Assembly (NCBI GenBank): GCA_036245525.1
Contig: BTPG01000007.1
Location: 160,112,059 to 160,176,058, forward strand
From: Semisulcospira habei
Taxonomy: Eukaryota > Mollusca > Gastropoda > Semisulcospiridae
Reading direction: 5' to 3'
DNA: 64,000 nucleotides
Part shown: positions 11,669 to 23,600 of the stretch, piece after piece
Position numbering within the stretch: position 1 is the first letter of the stretch
How the letters are laid out: each line of letters opens with the position of its first letter
Notes under the pieces: generated by a model
Seen by the model: the letters and a program-made list of their open reading frames with translations, nothing else
Database searches by the model: none
What the model was told of the DNA's origin: nothing
Translations under genes and position numbers: made by a program

Positions 11669-14600
11669 CGCGCGTTGTGAGCTGATAGTAGCTATTTTAG
11701 TGAATCAGTTTCCCACAGTTGGTGCACGGTCGTAAAGGAAAGCCCTCCCAAATGTCATAACAACAGCAACAACAGCAAATATTCCCACAAAGAGTTAATG
11801 ACTCTGATCTGACGTGAGTGTAGTCTTTGCAAAGTGTTTTGTCAGCACTGTGAAACTGTTAAAAAGCCTTGCTGTATTCCTAGTCACGTAATGCCATGAC
11901 CATGCATGACGTTCTGCTTACGCTTGCGCATTTCTTTTCATTTCCGGCGCCAAAGAGCTTGCATTTTATTTTTTAGATCCGTATCCATGCTTTGTACCAT
12001 GCAGAAGACATGCGAGTTGAATCAAGCAACCAATGAGGAGTGGATATTTGCTTAAAAGCCCACTACCGCCGTAACTGTTCAAAGATAACAATAATAATAA
12101 TAAGCGCATTAAATAGGCGCTTTATCCCAATTGAAAATCGGCTCAAAGCGCCGCCGCGAACTGAACCCAACAAGCACGCTCACGTGAATCACGCGCATTC
12201 ACTCACACACTGTACATAAACACAGAACATTCACGTGGTAACAGATTGTTTCGAAACGCTACACACAGGTCTAGTTATGGTTCATTTAGACACAGGACAA
12301 TCCAGTTTAGCACACGTCGTCTTGATATCAAGTAATCCTACAATGACTCCACTTCGTTCTATAAATACAACGCTATCAGTATGAGAAACAGCTAAAAATA
12401 GATTGACACACTAACAGCTGCTCAGAATAAATAAATGCGATTACGCGTGTGTTTTTGCTGCGTGTTCAAACTGCCATAGAAGCTCATTAAGTGCGTCGAC
12501 AAGGTATATTAAACACAAATAGTGCTGAAATGTGTCTTTAGTTTTACGCGTAATGGTACTTTAACGCCTTGGGGTCTGTCTTTTAGCTGTCATGGTCAAT
12601 CCATCTCGCATAGTTGGATCTGAAAGATTGTGTTTTAACGTTTTTAACCCATTTAGCCCCAACACCCTACAGCAGGAGGTGGGTTGACCATGATAATTTA
12701 AGGGTAGTGCCAGATTACTTGGCGCCTTTAGGCGCCAAGCTAATCTGGCACTATCCTTGAATTATTATGGTCAATCCAGCTCCTGCAACTGGTATATAGT
12801 CGTTAAGTAACACTTCAAATTTATGAAATGTACCCGTGGGGCTAAAATGGTTCAAGGACACGTGTGAATGTGAATACCCCCATTTTAAATCACATCATGA
12901 CAAGGGAGAGGAGTGGGGTGAATCTTACCTCTGCGAAACCGCGCGTGTCCTATATATTCATGCATGTGGGTACCAGTGTCAGCTGCGCAGGAGGTGGTTC
13001 GACCATGATTGCTCAAGAGTAGTCCTCACACTGGTTGTCTCCTTCGATTTGCTGGGCTGTTAAGCGCAGCGAATCGAGGGAGACAACCATTGTGGAGTCG
13101 TCTTATCACCACCACCACCACCACCCTCACCCCCTCCTCCTCCTCGGACCACTAAAGAAACGTAAACGGCTCACGAACATGGCAGTTGTAGTGCCTGTGT
13201 CCTGGTCTCATATTTTAGGCTTCACGTCCTGGAGTTTTCAGACCCCAAAATCACAGTACGAGCTGGTCTGCGATTTGGGACCTTACTGCTTCCAGCCGTA
13301 AAGTCCAAAATCACAGCCCAGCAGTTAATTTTTGAAGGCGGTCTTGCTCTCCGTGTAATGACAAGGTACGCTTGTTTACAGCTCGGGCGCTGACGAGTAC
13401 CGTATAATCCCAAGCGGCGCTGACGAGAGGATTTAGAAGGTGGCAGTTTACAGGACGGCGGCTCCTGACACGACCACCGTTAGTGATACAGCAATAATCT
13501 ATTCAGTGTATGTTTTACTTGTTTTGTTGTGGCATTTTTTTTTTTTTTTTTCAAGTAGGGTCAAGGTGAACCGAGTTACATTTTTCACCTTGTAAGCTAA
13601 ACAGATCTCAGGACTAAAAGTAAAAAGTAACCGAAGGGTCCGTTTATACAGAGCGCGAACGCGAAGGCGAACGCGGTTTTTCGTCCTGGAATATTTTAGT
13701 CATTTGTCGAGGAACCGTTCAAATAGAGTGCGAACGCGAACAATTGTTTGTTGGCGCGAACGACCGCCTTGATTGCCCCCAGAGCGAATTTTCTCAGAAG
13801 GTCGCGCGGCTTTTTTGCTATCAACCAATCAGCAGGTACTTCCCTTGCATCATTTCCACAAATAGAAACTTGTACGCCTGACCTGACAATGGACAAGACA
13901 GAAGCCATGAGTCTTGAAATTGAGAAGAATCATGTACTGTATGACAAAGCAGACAAAGATTACAAAGACATCACAAAAAAAGAGACATATGGAAAGCAAT
14001 TGGACAGAGAGTCGGACTGACAGGTATGTGATTGAAATTAATTTTATTTTACCTGTGTCAACAATGTTATGGAACTGTAAAAAAAAAAAAAATGTCTGCA
14101 CGACTTTATTAATTAATCACGTTTTAACTTTCTTGTCAGCAGTCTTCATAATGACACCATTTTAGCTCTGACAGAAATATATATTGGAATTATGATAGAA
14201 AAAGACGAGCCGCCTCAAAAGCCGTCGACGGTTTTCCGCGTTCGGGTTCGTGCTCTATTTGAATGGCAAAACTGCTCAAAAGTCGCGTTCGTGTTCGCGT
14301 TGGACGCGTTCGCGTTCGCGCTCTGTATAAACGGACCCTTATAGGCTGCTACTGACGATACCGTTCGGCGGAAAAGACGCGTAGTGACGTAGTTAGGACA
14401 TGACGTAGTTACGCGTCTTTTTCCGCCGAACGGTATCGTCAGTAGCATTCAGAGAGTTAAAGGCCCACTAATTCAGAGATGCACTTCTGTAACGGATGGC
14501 TACGAAATGCTGCACACAAGTCTAGTTATGGTTCGTTTAGACACAGGACAATCCAGTTCAGCACACGTCGTCTGTGTATCAAGTAACCTGACAATGACTT

Positions 14601-17600
14601 CACTCCGTTCTAGAAATACAACGCTTTCATATCAGTACGAGAAACAGATAAAAAGTAGATTGACTCGCTAAAGGCTGCGCAGAATAAATAAGTGTAATTA
14701 CGCGTGTGCTTTTGCTGCGTGTCCAAACTGCTGTTAAAGTTCATTAGGTGTGTCGACAAGGCATAACAAACACAAATGGTGCTGAAATGTGTCTTCAGAT
14801 TTTGGCGTAATGGTACTTTAAAGGATGCCCCTAAAGGGTCAGATATGATACTTTTTGACAAATAATTTTAACTCCTATACTTCAATACTTCAAATCTTCC
14901 TCGGGAAACGTGAAGTCGTGCTGAAGTGCCGTAAGATCCGAAGACACGCGCCATTTCAATAATTATATTGCAATGACCCCAAGCAAAGTTAGTGTATTTT
15001 TGCCCCAATAAACGTCATTTAGGTGGACGAAGTATGCTGCCAAAAATAAGAATCTTGCTTTTCTCAGGAATTGACCCTCCTTAACCCTTTTAGCCCCAAG
15101 GTCCCATTTCTCAAATTTTGGAGGTGTTGCCTACCGACTATGTACCAGTTGCAGGAGATGGCTTGACCATGACAATTCAAGGGTAGTGCCAGATTAGCTT
15201 GTCGCCTTCAGGTGCCAAGCTAATCTGGCACTACTCTTGAATTGTCATGGTCAAGCCATCTCCTGCTGCAGGGATCTGAGGCTAAAAGGGTTAACCTGGA
15301 CTACATTAATTTTGCCTTCACTATATTGTGCCTTCACATGGCAATATGACTTTTAAAAAAAAAATCTTTACAGCGATTTTTTGTTCGTGTAATAGAATAG
15401 TTCAGATTTGTTTGTTTTTTTGTGTTAAATTAAAACCCATATCGTGACGCATTTCAGGTCACTATGAAGACACTGATGTCTAGTCTACATTAGTACATGC
15501 CTGTCTACCCGTTCGTGTGTAGCGGTCAGGTGGCTGGTGGCCACATTAGCTCATGAATAGTAGTCTAGCCGGACTTTTGTGCGTTGATGGGATAACACTT
15601 GTCAAGCGTGAGTGGGTCAAAGAAAGAATGGCGGTGGGTGGCCTGGGGGGGGGGGGGGGGGGGGGCGGGATAATTATGTGCCGCGAACCGTGACGCCTCG
15701 TTGTTGTTCATTCCAGTTTTATGTCCCACTGGCACTAAAAGTGATCGAGGACTTGTAGTTTTGACGTAAGATTTTATGTTATGTTGACGCCTCCTCCTTT
15801 CTCATCCGGGCTTGGGACCGGCAACGGCGGAGTTGACGTGACGCCTCCAGTTTTTTTTATCACTTTTAATCTTCGCAGGTCGCCACGCACCCCCTTAACT
15901 GGCAACTTCCATCCGCAAGAGGCATAGATTCTCACGAGCCCCTGAATCCGCAGGGGGTCATGCGAATCTATTCCTCTTGCAGAATGAGATAAAACCCATT
16001 AGTTATCCCTCTAACGCGTTAACATGAGTTGTACGCCTGGGGTTGCTTAACCCTTTTAGCCCCAAGGTCCCATTTCTTAAATTTTGGAGGTGTTGCCGAA
16101 CGACTGTGTACCACTGTTGCAGGAGATGGCTTGATCATGATAATTCAAGGGTAGTGCCAGATGAGCTTGACGCCTTCAGGCTCATCTGGCACTACCCTTG
16201 AAGTATCATGATCAAGCCATCTGCCGCTGCAGGTCCCCGGGGCGAAATACCACGCCCAGCTGTTAGACTTGCTAATGAAGTTTGGAGATTTTGAGGAGGA
16301 GAAGTCAGCTCGAAAGATCTTATCGCCTGTGATGCAAACACGTTTTATCATGTCAAATTTTCATCATAGAGCCAGGTGACTTTACAGTATTATTTACTGG
16401 GCCGAATTTTGCCTGACATAATAAGCCAGATGTTGCTTGATGTGGTGTCTACCACCGGTAGGTGTGATTTGCAAGGCCCGAATCAAAATGTCCGACTACA
16501 TGTTGATATGAATACGGTTTCATCGAAGAAACCGTATTTCTTATAAATATACACATACTGGCTCGTCAGGCGCCGCTGGCCGTTCAGTAGTTTTGTGGGG
16601 TTTTTTTTTTTGTTTTTTTTTTATACGGTTTTTACAAAACTTCTCAATGAAAAACAGATTAGTGTAGTTTTGTAAATTTTGTAAACCCCAAAAAAAGGTG
16701 TATTAAAATTTCATTTAAAAGGTATAGAAAGAACACTCTGTCTTCTAAATAGATACAATTTTCCACTGTAACCATTCAATTAGGCAATGATTTATGATTT
16801 TGGTCTATGCTTTTGCGCCATATGGCCTATGGGCTGTAGCCGTAAGGTCCAAATTCACAGACCATCACACACGCGTATTGTGGTGTAAGATTAAGTAAGA
16901 TCCCTACCACCACTGATCAGCGGTAGCGAATGGAGGGAGGCAGCCAGTGTGTCTTCTTGTACCATCACGCTAAATGTGTGGATAAGCAGACACAGTCTGC
17001 AGCTCTGAACAGAACTAACACCAAGCTGATTTATTGATGGCAGCATTCAGTCCAACAATGAAACCTTTGCGCTTGACAGACGCACAGATCCTCACGAGCC
17101 CCTAGATGACAGGGGGCACTCATATGGATCATTGCCGCTTGTTGGCCATCATTTACATCCATATTTCTCCTGCGAAGTTTGTCATCAGGATTAAGCGTGC
17201 ACCTGTACGTGCGCGGTACCGTACGCCAGCTGCCGCCTAATCGAACACTTGTCTCGGGGCCAGGCTGCCCGTTTGGAGGGTGTAATTGGGTCCGATTTCT
17301 AGTAAGAGGCGTAGATTCTCATGAGCCCCTGCTGTTGCAGGGCCCATGAGAATCTATGCCTCTTGCAGAGGTGGAATTTAGATCGTAATTGAATGGATTT
17401 GGAGGGATACACTGGACCTGTTCCATGGGCTCTGCAGGTTACTGGATTAGGCGTCCGCTGACACTGAACCCACGTCATCTGAGGACAATAGATTTAATTA
17501 GATCAGCCATTTGCATTGATCCTTATGAGTCCCCGCAGAGTACAGGGGCGCATGAGATGCTATGCTAGTTATTGCACGAAGAACGTTCTGGCATCCTTTG

Positions 17601-20600
17601 TCAGAAATAATGTATTGATGACCTGTCGGGCAGTATCTTCGTGGTGAGTGTGTGGTGAAAGTTTGCTGCAGCTGCAGTCCTCTGGGGTTTTACTGTAGAT
17701 CGAGTCATGGTCAGTTTGCCCCTTCCTTGTGCTTGTTGTTCATATTCAAACTGTGTTGCTTTTGTGAAGTTTACATGTTGTAAGAGGTTCTGTTATGTTA
17801 CTTTGTTAAAAAAAAATTAAAACAAAATTTAAATAATAGCAGTGAAACAGTGTGTTCATGTCTGGCGTGACAATTGCCATCAGATGGATTGCCTTCCATT
17901 GCCATATCTATTTCAGGATCATTAGAAACAGATAAACCAAGGAACTACTGTTTATCTGTTACGCATAGTGTGGCTTTTGTGTGTGTGCATACCGTAAATG
18001 CCAGATACAACAAAATGACAGGGGACACAAACTTTTGTGTTGTTAACCCTTGGCCTATCAGTAGCGATTTCTGCCGGATTTTAATTCCTGCAGGAATCAT
18101 CGCGACAATAACCACTACCAGCAGCCAAAATGTTGTATCTGCTGTTTGTTATAAGCGAGGTGATTCACATAGGCATGTCGTGCTTGGGGCATCTGAAAAA
18201 GTGTTGTTATATCTGACTTGTTTTATAGCCGGCCGACTTTGTTATAAGTGAAATTGACTGCACATGAGTAGTACCGGTGCACGGAACCTCAGGAAGTTCT
18301 CCTCAGTTGCAAACATAGGGGCTCATATGAATCTAAGGCCGTTAGCAGTTCGCTAGGAGAATACAATGAGTTACATGTAAAAAGTCTGACAAGAAAATAA
18401 AGTCTTTAAGGGAACTTTGAACTGGGATAATGTGGGCAGAAGAAGCACCAGTAGTGACCATTTACACACACAGATTCACACTGGTTGTCTCAGATTATGC
18501 GCCATTTACTCGTTGAGATTGCGCAAATTAATTCTTGAACTTTATCATTTACGTGCTTGTGATTTGTTTCCGTGTTCCAGGCCAAGTCAGAAGATGAGGT
18601 GCAGACGGAGCGCCAGTGGCTGGAGGCCGAGCGAGTGTGGCTGGTGCACAAGGGCGGCTTCACCGGTGCCAAACTCATGCCCGCCATCGCTGAGGCCCCT
18701 GGGGCGGAGGGGTCCGTTCGCATTAAGCTGGACAGCGGGGAGGTGCTGGATGTGGATGAAGAGGACGTGGAGAAGGTGAGAGGGAGATAGATGATAAGCG
18801 AACAGTTTTGGAATCTGATTACTTAAGTTGCGCTGACTCGACATGTCCTCTGAACTGATTTACTCTGTCTTAGGGACCATTACCATGTTTGCTTAACCCA
18901 TTTAGCCGCGAGTCCCAACAGCAGGAGATTGATTGATCATGATAATTCAAGGGTAGTGCCAGATTAGCTTTGCGCCTTCAGGCGCCAAGCTAATCTGGCA
19001 CTGCCCTTGAATTATCATGGTCAGTCCAAGTAACACTTCCAGAATTTGGGAAATGGACCCATGGGGCTAAAAGGGTTAACAGCAGTTGTAACCCCTTCAC
19101 TGACAGTTAAAGCAGGTCGGGTTTCCACAGTCCTCATTAATTCAACACCAGGGCCCCAGCCGTCCCAGGAATATGGATTCAAATTGGTGTCAGCAAGAGG
19201 CATTATATATCCTCATGAGCCGATCTATGTCACTTGCATTTGTTCTGTGCATTTCTCTTGCATTTGTACCGCTTTTATCCGTCGCCTGGGGATTAACGCT
19301 TTCGCTTTCGCTGTGTACAGCTAAAAAAATTTTTTTTTTTTAATGATGTCTGGAAAAACATCGCAAATTCTCTACCAGATGACCTCATCCGCCTCAAGCA
19401 CAAGGATGTGAGTGCAGGGTGCACGCAGCAAGAGACATTGATCCTCATGAGCTCTCGCACCTGAAAGGGCTTAAGAGGAGCTCAGCCTATATCAGTTGGG
19501 TGTTGTTCACTTTGTTCTGTCAGTAAAGTGGTTAACCCTGTGGATGTCGGTAGCGCTTTTAGTCGAGGTGATTCCTCCCTTTGGCTGTGGGTAGCACTTT
19601 TAGTCGAGTTGATTCCTCCCTTTGGCTGTCTGTAGCACTTTTAGTCGAGGTGATCCCTTCAAGAATCACCTCGACTAAAAGCGCTACCGACAGCCAAAGG
19701 GTTAACACGAGAAAATTTGAAAGCCCCCTGGATGCTACGCTAACAGCAGTATCATTGGGAGCCCTCTCCAGTTGTGTGCCGGAAAGACACTTTGTTCCCA
19801 ATGTGCAAACCATTGCAAAACCGTGCTATTTGCACACACAATATTGAAATATTTGCGACAACGCTGACAATATTGATCCAGAACCTGGCCTGGGCCAGCC
19901 TTCATCTTCAGACAATGACTGGACTATCGCACGAAGTGGACTGCGGATGCACCTCTCTTTATTTTTGTGCAGAATAATAACCGGTAGTTGCAAGCTAGAT
20001 AATTAGTTGGGAAAAGATGAACCCATTACCCTATTGTTCTAAAGCTTGTCACGTAATCACCATCTCCTCACCTCCATTATGTCTGCTGTTGATTTTTTTT
20101 TTTTCGGTGTACACGCAATCTTTGCCGTGCGGCTTTTGTTCCTTTTGGTCCCCATACTTCCACAGAAGAGGGCAATGGTTTGCCCCTACATCTTTATGTA
20201 ATAGCTAGCTTGCTCCCTGTGTTTGAAATAAAGGGCCTGAAGGGCCTGATTTTTATTTCAAAAGCAGGGGGCAAGCCAGCTATTTCAGAAAGGTTTTAAC
20301 TGAAAATTGTGTAATTTATTTTTGTATTTATCGCTAAGCGCTGTGTTTCTTTCTTTTTAGTAACCCAGGAAGTTAGAAGAGTATACTGACAAGCAAAACA
20401 AATGCAACATTTTTGGGACCATTGAAAACGCTACAAAAGAAGTGCGGTATTTTTTTTAATAAGATGATCCCAAAAATGTCGCATTTCATTTGCTCGTCAG
20501 TATATTTTGTTAATGTCTCTCAGCTTCTGCTTCGTTTCAGGTCAATCTAATGCAGCAGGATAACGCTGAGGACAATAAATCCTTTGTCTTTTTGTAGCAA

Positions 20601-23600
20601 TTTTGATGAAACGCAGGAATCACCTCGACTAAAGTGCTACGATAGCGGAAGAGTTGATTGCTAAATTTTCTATAGAAACTGTGTTTTGCTTGTGTCTTTG
20701 AGCAGTTGTCATTTACTTTTTTCTTCTTTCCTCTCAGGCCAACCCAGGTCAGCAGGATAAGGCGGAGGACCTTGCGGTGCTTCGTAATGTGAACGAGTCG
20801 AGTGCCCTGCATGTGCTGCGACAACGCTACGCCTCCAGCCTGCCCCACACCTACGCCGGCCCCGCCCTTATCATCATCAATCCCATGCAGCATCTCCCGC
20901 TGTACTCCGAGAAGGTAGGTCCACCCGCCTCGTGTTTATTACTTTTGATGGGAGGTGGATGACTAGAAGTATAGAGATAGTGCCTGATTCACTAATCAGG
21001 CATACCATGCAACACCTTCATTTCTATTCTGAGATTGTCAGTCCACTCACCTTTTGCAACTCATTTAACCTCATGGCCGCATTTGCCAAATTTTGTAGCT
21101 GTCGCCTAACGATGTACCAGCTGCATGAGAGGGTCGACCATGATAATTCAAGGGTAATGCCCGATCGGCTTGGCGCCAGGTGGCACTACCAGATGGCACT
21201 ACCCTTGAATTATCATGGTCGATCCATCTCCTGCTGTGGTGAGCTGGGGTGAAATGTGTTAGCCCCCAACCTCCACAGCTCTACGAGCATGTTCAGCATG
21301 GAAATTTATTTCTTCCAAAACATTACCGATGATATGACTACTAGGAAGTGTCTACTTATACAATTTTAGCCTAAGAACCCGTTGTGCTATCGCACAACCC
21401 GGGAGGCACTCAGGGGAACCCCCAGAGGGGCTGAGAGTTGTCTCCCGTGCCTGCCCATCCGGTTCCGAGTCATACAATGATTCCCCAGTCAGTCTACTTA
21501 GCTCGCACCGTTCAGACATGTTTGCTTAGCCTCTGGACTTGCCCTCACGCGACTGGTTTGGAACCCGTGCTGGACTGTTGTTGGGCCCTGCGGTGGCCTC
21601 CTTGCCTTGTGCTTCGTTTCCGAGGGAGCTTCTGTTGCTCTGCTACCTGGCAGAACCGACATTACAACCCAGACGATATCTTCCTGGCTACGCTGGGTCA
21701 TTAGGTCCGCCTACCAGGACCTCTCCCCACAGGGAGCGAAGAGGCTCAAGATACGCGAGGTACGAGCCATGGCCACGAGTCTCGCATTTGACCGGAACTG
21801 CGCTGTTGAGGACATCGTGGCGGCCGTGGGCTGGCGAGCTGAATCAATCTTCACTCGCTTCTACCTCCGGGATCTGGCAGGCCAGTGAGACAACCTCGCT
21901 CTGGTGGGGGACATCACTGCGGCGCCACACTCCCTCCCGGCGCCTCAGGCGCCGTAGGTATGCACTTAGCTAAAATTGTCGGGAGTGTGCGACAGGGAGG
22001 ATGGCTGTGCAATGGCCCCGTGGGGTTGGTTGGGGTAGCGGCACCCTCCTCCTCCTCGCTATTCTTCCTAGTAGTCATGTCATCGGTAATATTTTTGAAG
22101 AAATAAATTCATTTTTCTCTAAAAGGTATTTTTTCGAAAAATACTTACCAATGACATGACTTGGAGGACCCTCCCACCTGCCCCTCTTGCCGCTGGTGAG
22201 CTAAGTATCCTGACTGAGGAATCATCGTATGACTCGGAACCGGATGGGCAGGCACTGGAGACAACTCTCGACCCCTCTGGGGGTTCTCCGAGTGCCTCCC
22301 GGGTTGTGCGATAGCACAACTGGTTCTTAGGCTAAAATTGTGTGAGTAAGTAGACACTTCCTAGTAGTCATGTAATCGGTAAGTATTTTTCGAAAAAATA
22401 CCTTTTAGAGAAAAATGAATTTTTAGCGCTCTCAAACTATCCGATGTCGTCATCAAATTCTAGTGTTGGAAGGCGGTTGACTGTGATAGCTCTATCCTGA
22501 AACATGATTGTGTCTTGCAGGTCGTTCAGATGTTCAAGGGTTGCAAACAGGAGGACATGCCCCCACATGTGTTCTCCGCAGCTCAGATAGCGTACCGCGA
22601 CCTTTTGGCCACGCGACGCGACCAGTCCCTGGTGTTGATGGGTCGCAGCGGGTCGGGCAAGACGACCTCAGCCCAGCACTGCCTGCATTATCTGGTGGTG
22701 GCGGCCGGCAGTGTCAACAACATTTTGACATGTGGGTGGACAACACCTGGGCTTTGCCTCCAGATATGCATGAATTAACTTGTGCATGTGTAAAGTCCTG
22801 GAGACTGATTCAGCTTTTTCAAAATCCCAGAAAGCTGAATTTCAGTATTTGGTTCTGACAGAACACAGCCCTTCAACCTGCCTGTTCCATCTGCAAGAGG
22901 TATAAATTCTCATGAGCCCAGGCATCCCCAGGGGCTCTTGAGAATTGTTTCTCTTGCTGGCCATGGATCATTATCCCCTGGGGCATAGTTAGTCTGCGGA
23001 CTGTTTTCAGACATTTCAATTTTTCGCAGTCTCACCCTTTCGTACGTAAAGTTTAGGCTGTGGAGTGTGCAGATTTTGCAGGCCTGGAGCTGTGTGATTC
23101 AAAATCTCTGACCAACACACCAGTTTACTTGCATTTCGCAAATCAATCCTCCCAGATATACAGTAATGCACTTTATAAACGTGACAGGATTGATCAGTTA
23201 TACCTTTCGCTGAATTTTTTTTTCAAAGTTACTAGCTGCCAAAGTTTAACTTCATTTATTGCTAGAACCACCCAACTGCAAGAGACATAGAACCTCATGA
23301 GCCCCCGCAAATGCGGGGGCTCATGAGGTTCTATGTCTCTTGCTCACTTTATGTGGTATCAGCGTTTGTCAAAAGGCTTGGACTCTTATGCTTTGCTTTT
23401 ACGATTTTTTGTTGTTAAAGTGCATGACTGTATGTTGAGGCTACCACATTTTACTGGCGAACTGGACTCAAAAATACTGTTTTCTCTCCGCAGTGGAGAA
23501 GTTGACTGCAGTGAACATCTTACTTCAGGCTTTCGGCAACAGTCGTACGCTGCTTAACACCAACGCCAGTCGCTTCACCCAGATCACAACACTCGACTTT

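Larger units (their letters stand above)
9807..18580. other. Intron 1 of MYO18 (8.8 kb)
   Basis: It holds an H1 arm fragment at 9862-9902, a C run at 10186-10200, a long pyrimidine tract at 10712-10870, a SINE-like repeat split by an H2 hairpin, (TC)n at 11443-11514 and (CA)n at 11602-11668. Further right are a duplicated 0.33 kb repeat, a Harbinger-like element, a G run near 15642-15664 and several hairpins. Stretches such as 16260-16790 and 17580-17870 show nothing recognisable. 17870-18250 is a decayed sequence carrying an H5-like hairpin. Confidence 0.7.

Noticed and set aside
17874..18251. 125-codon frame in intron 1
   Set aside because: It runs through an H5-like hairpin and has no recognisable domain.
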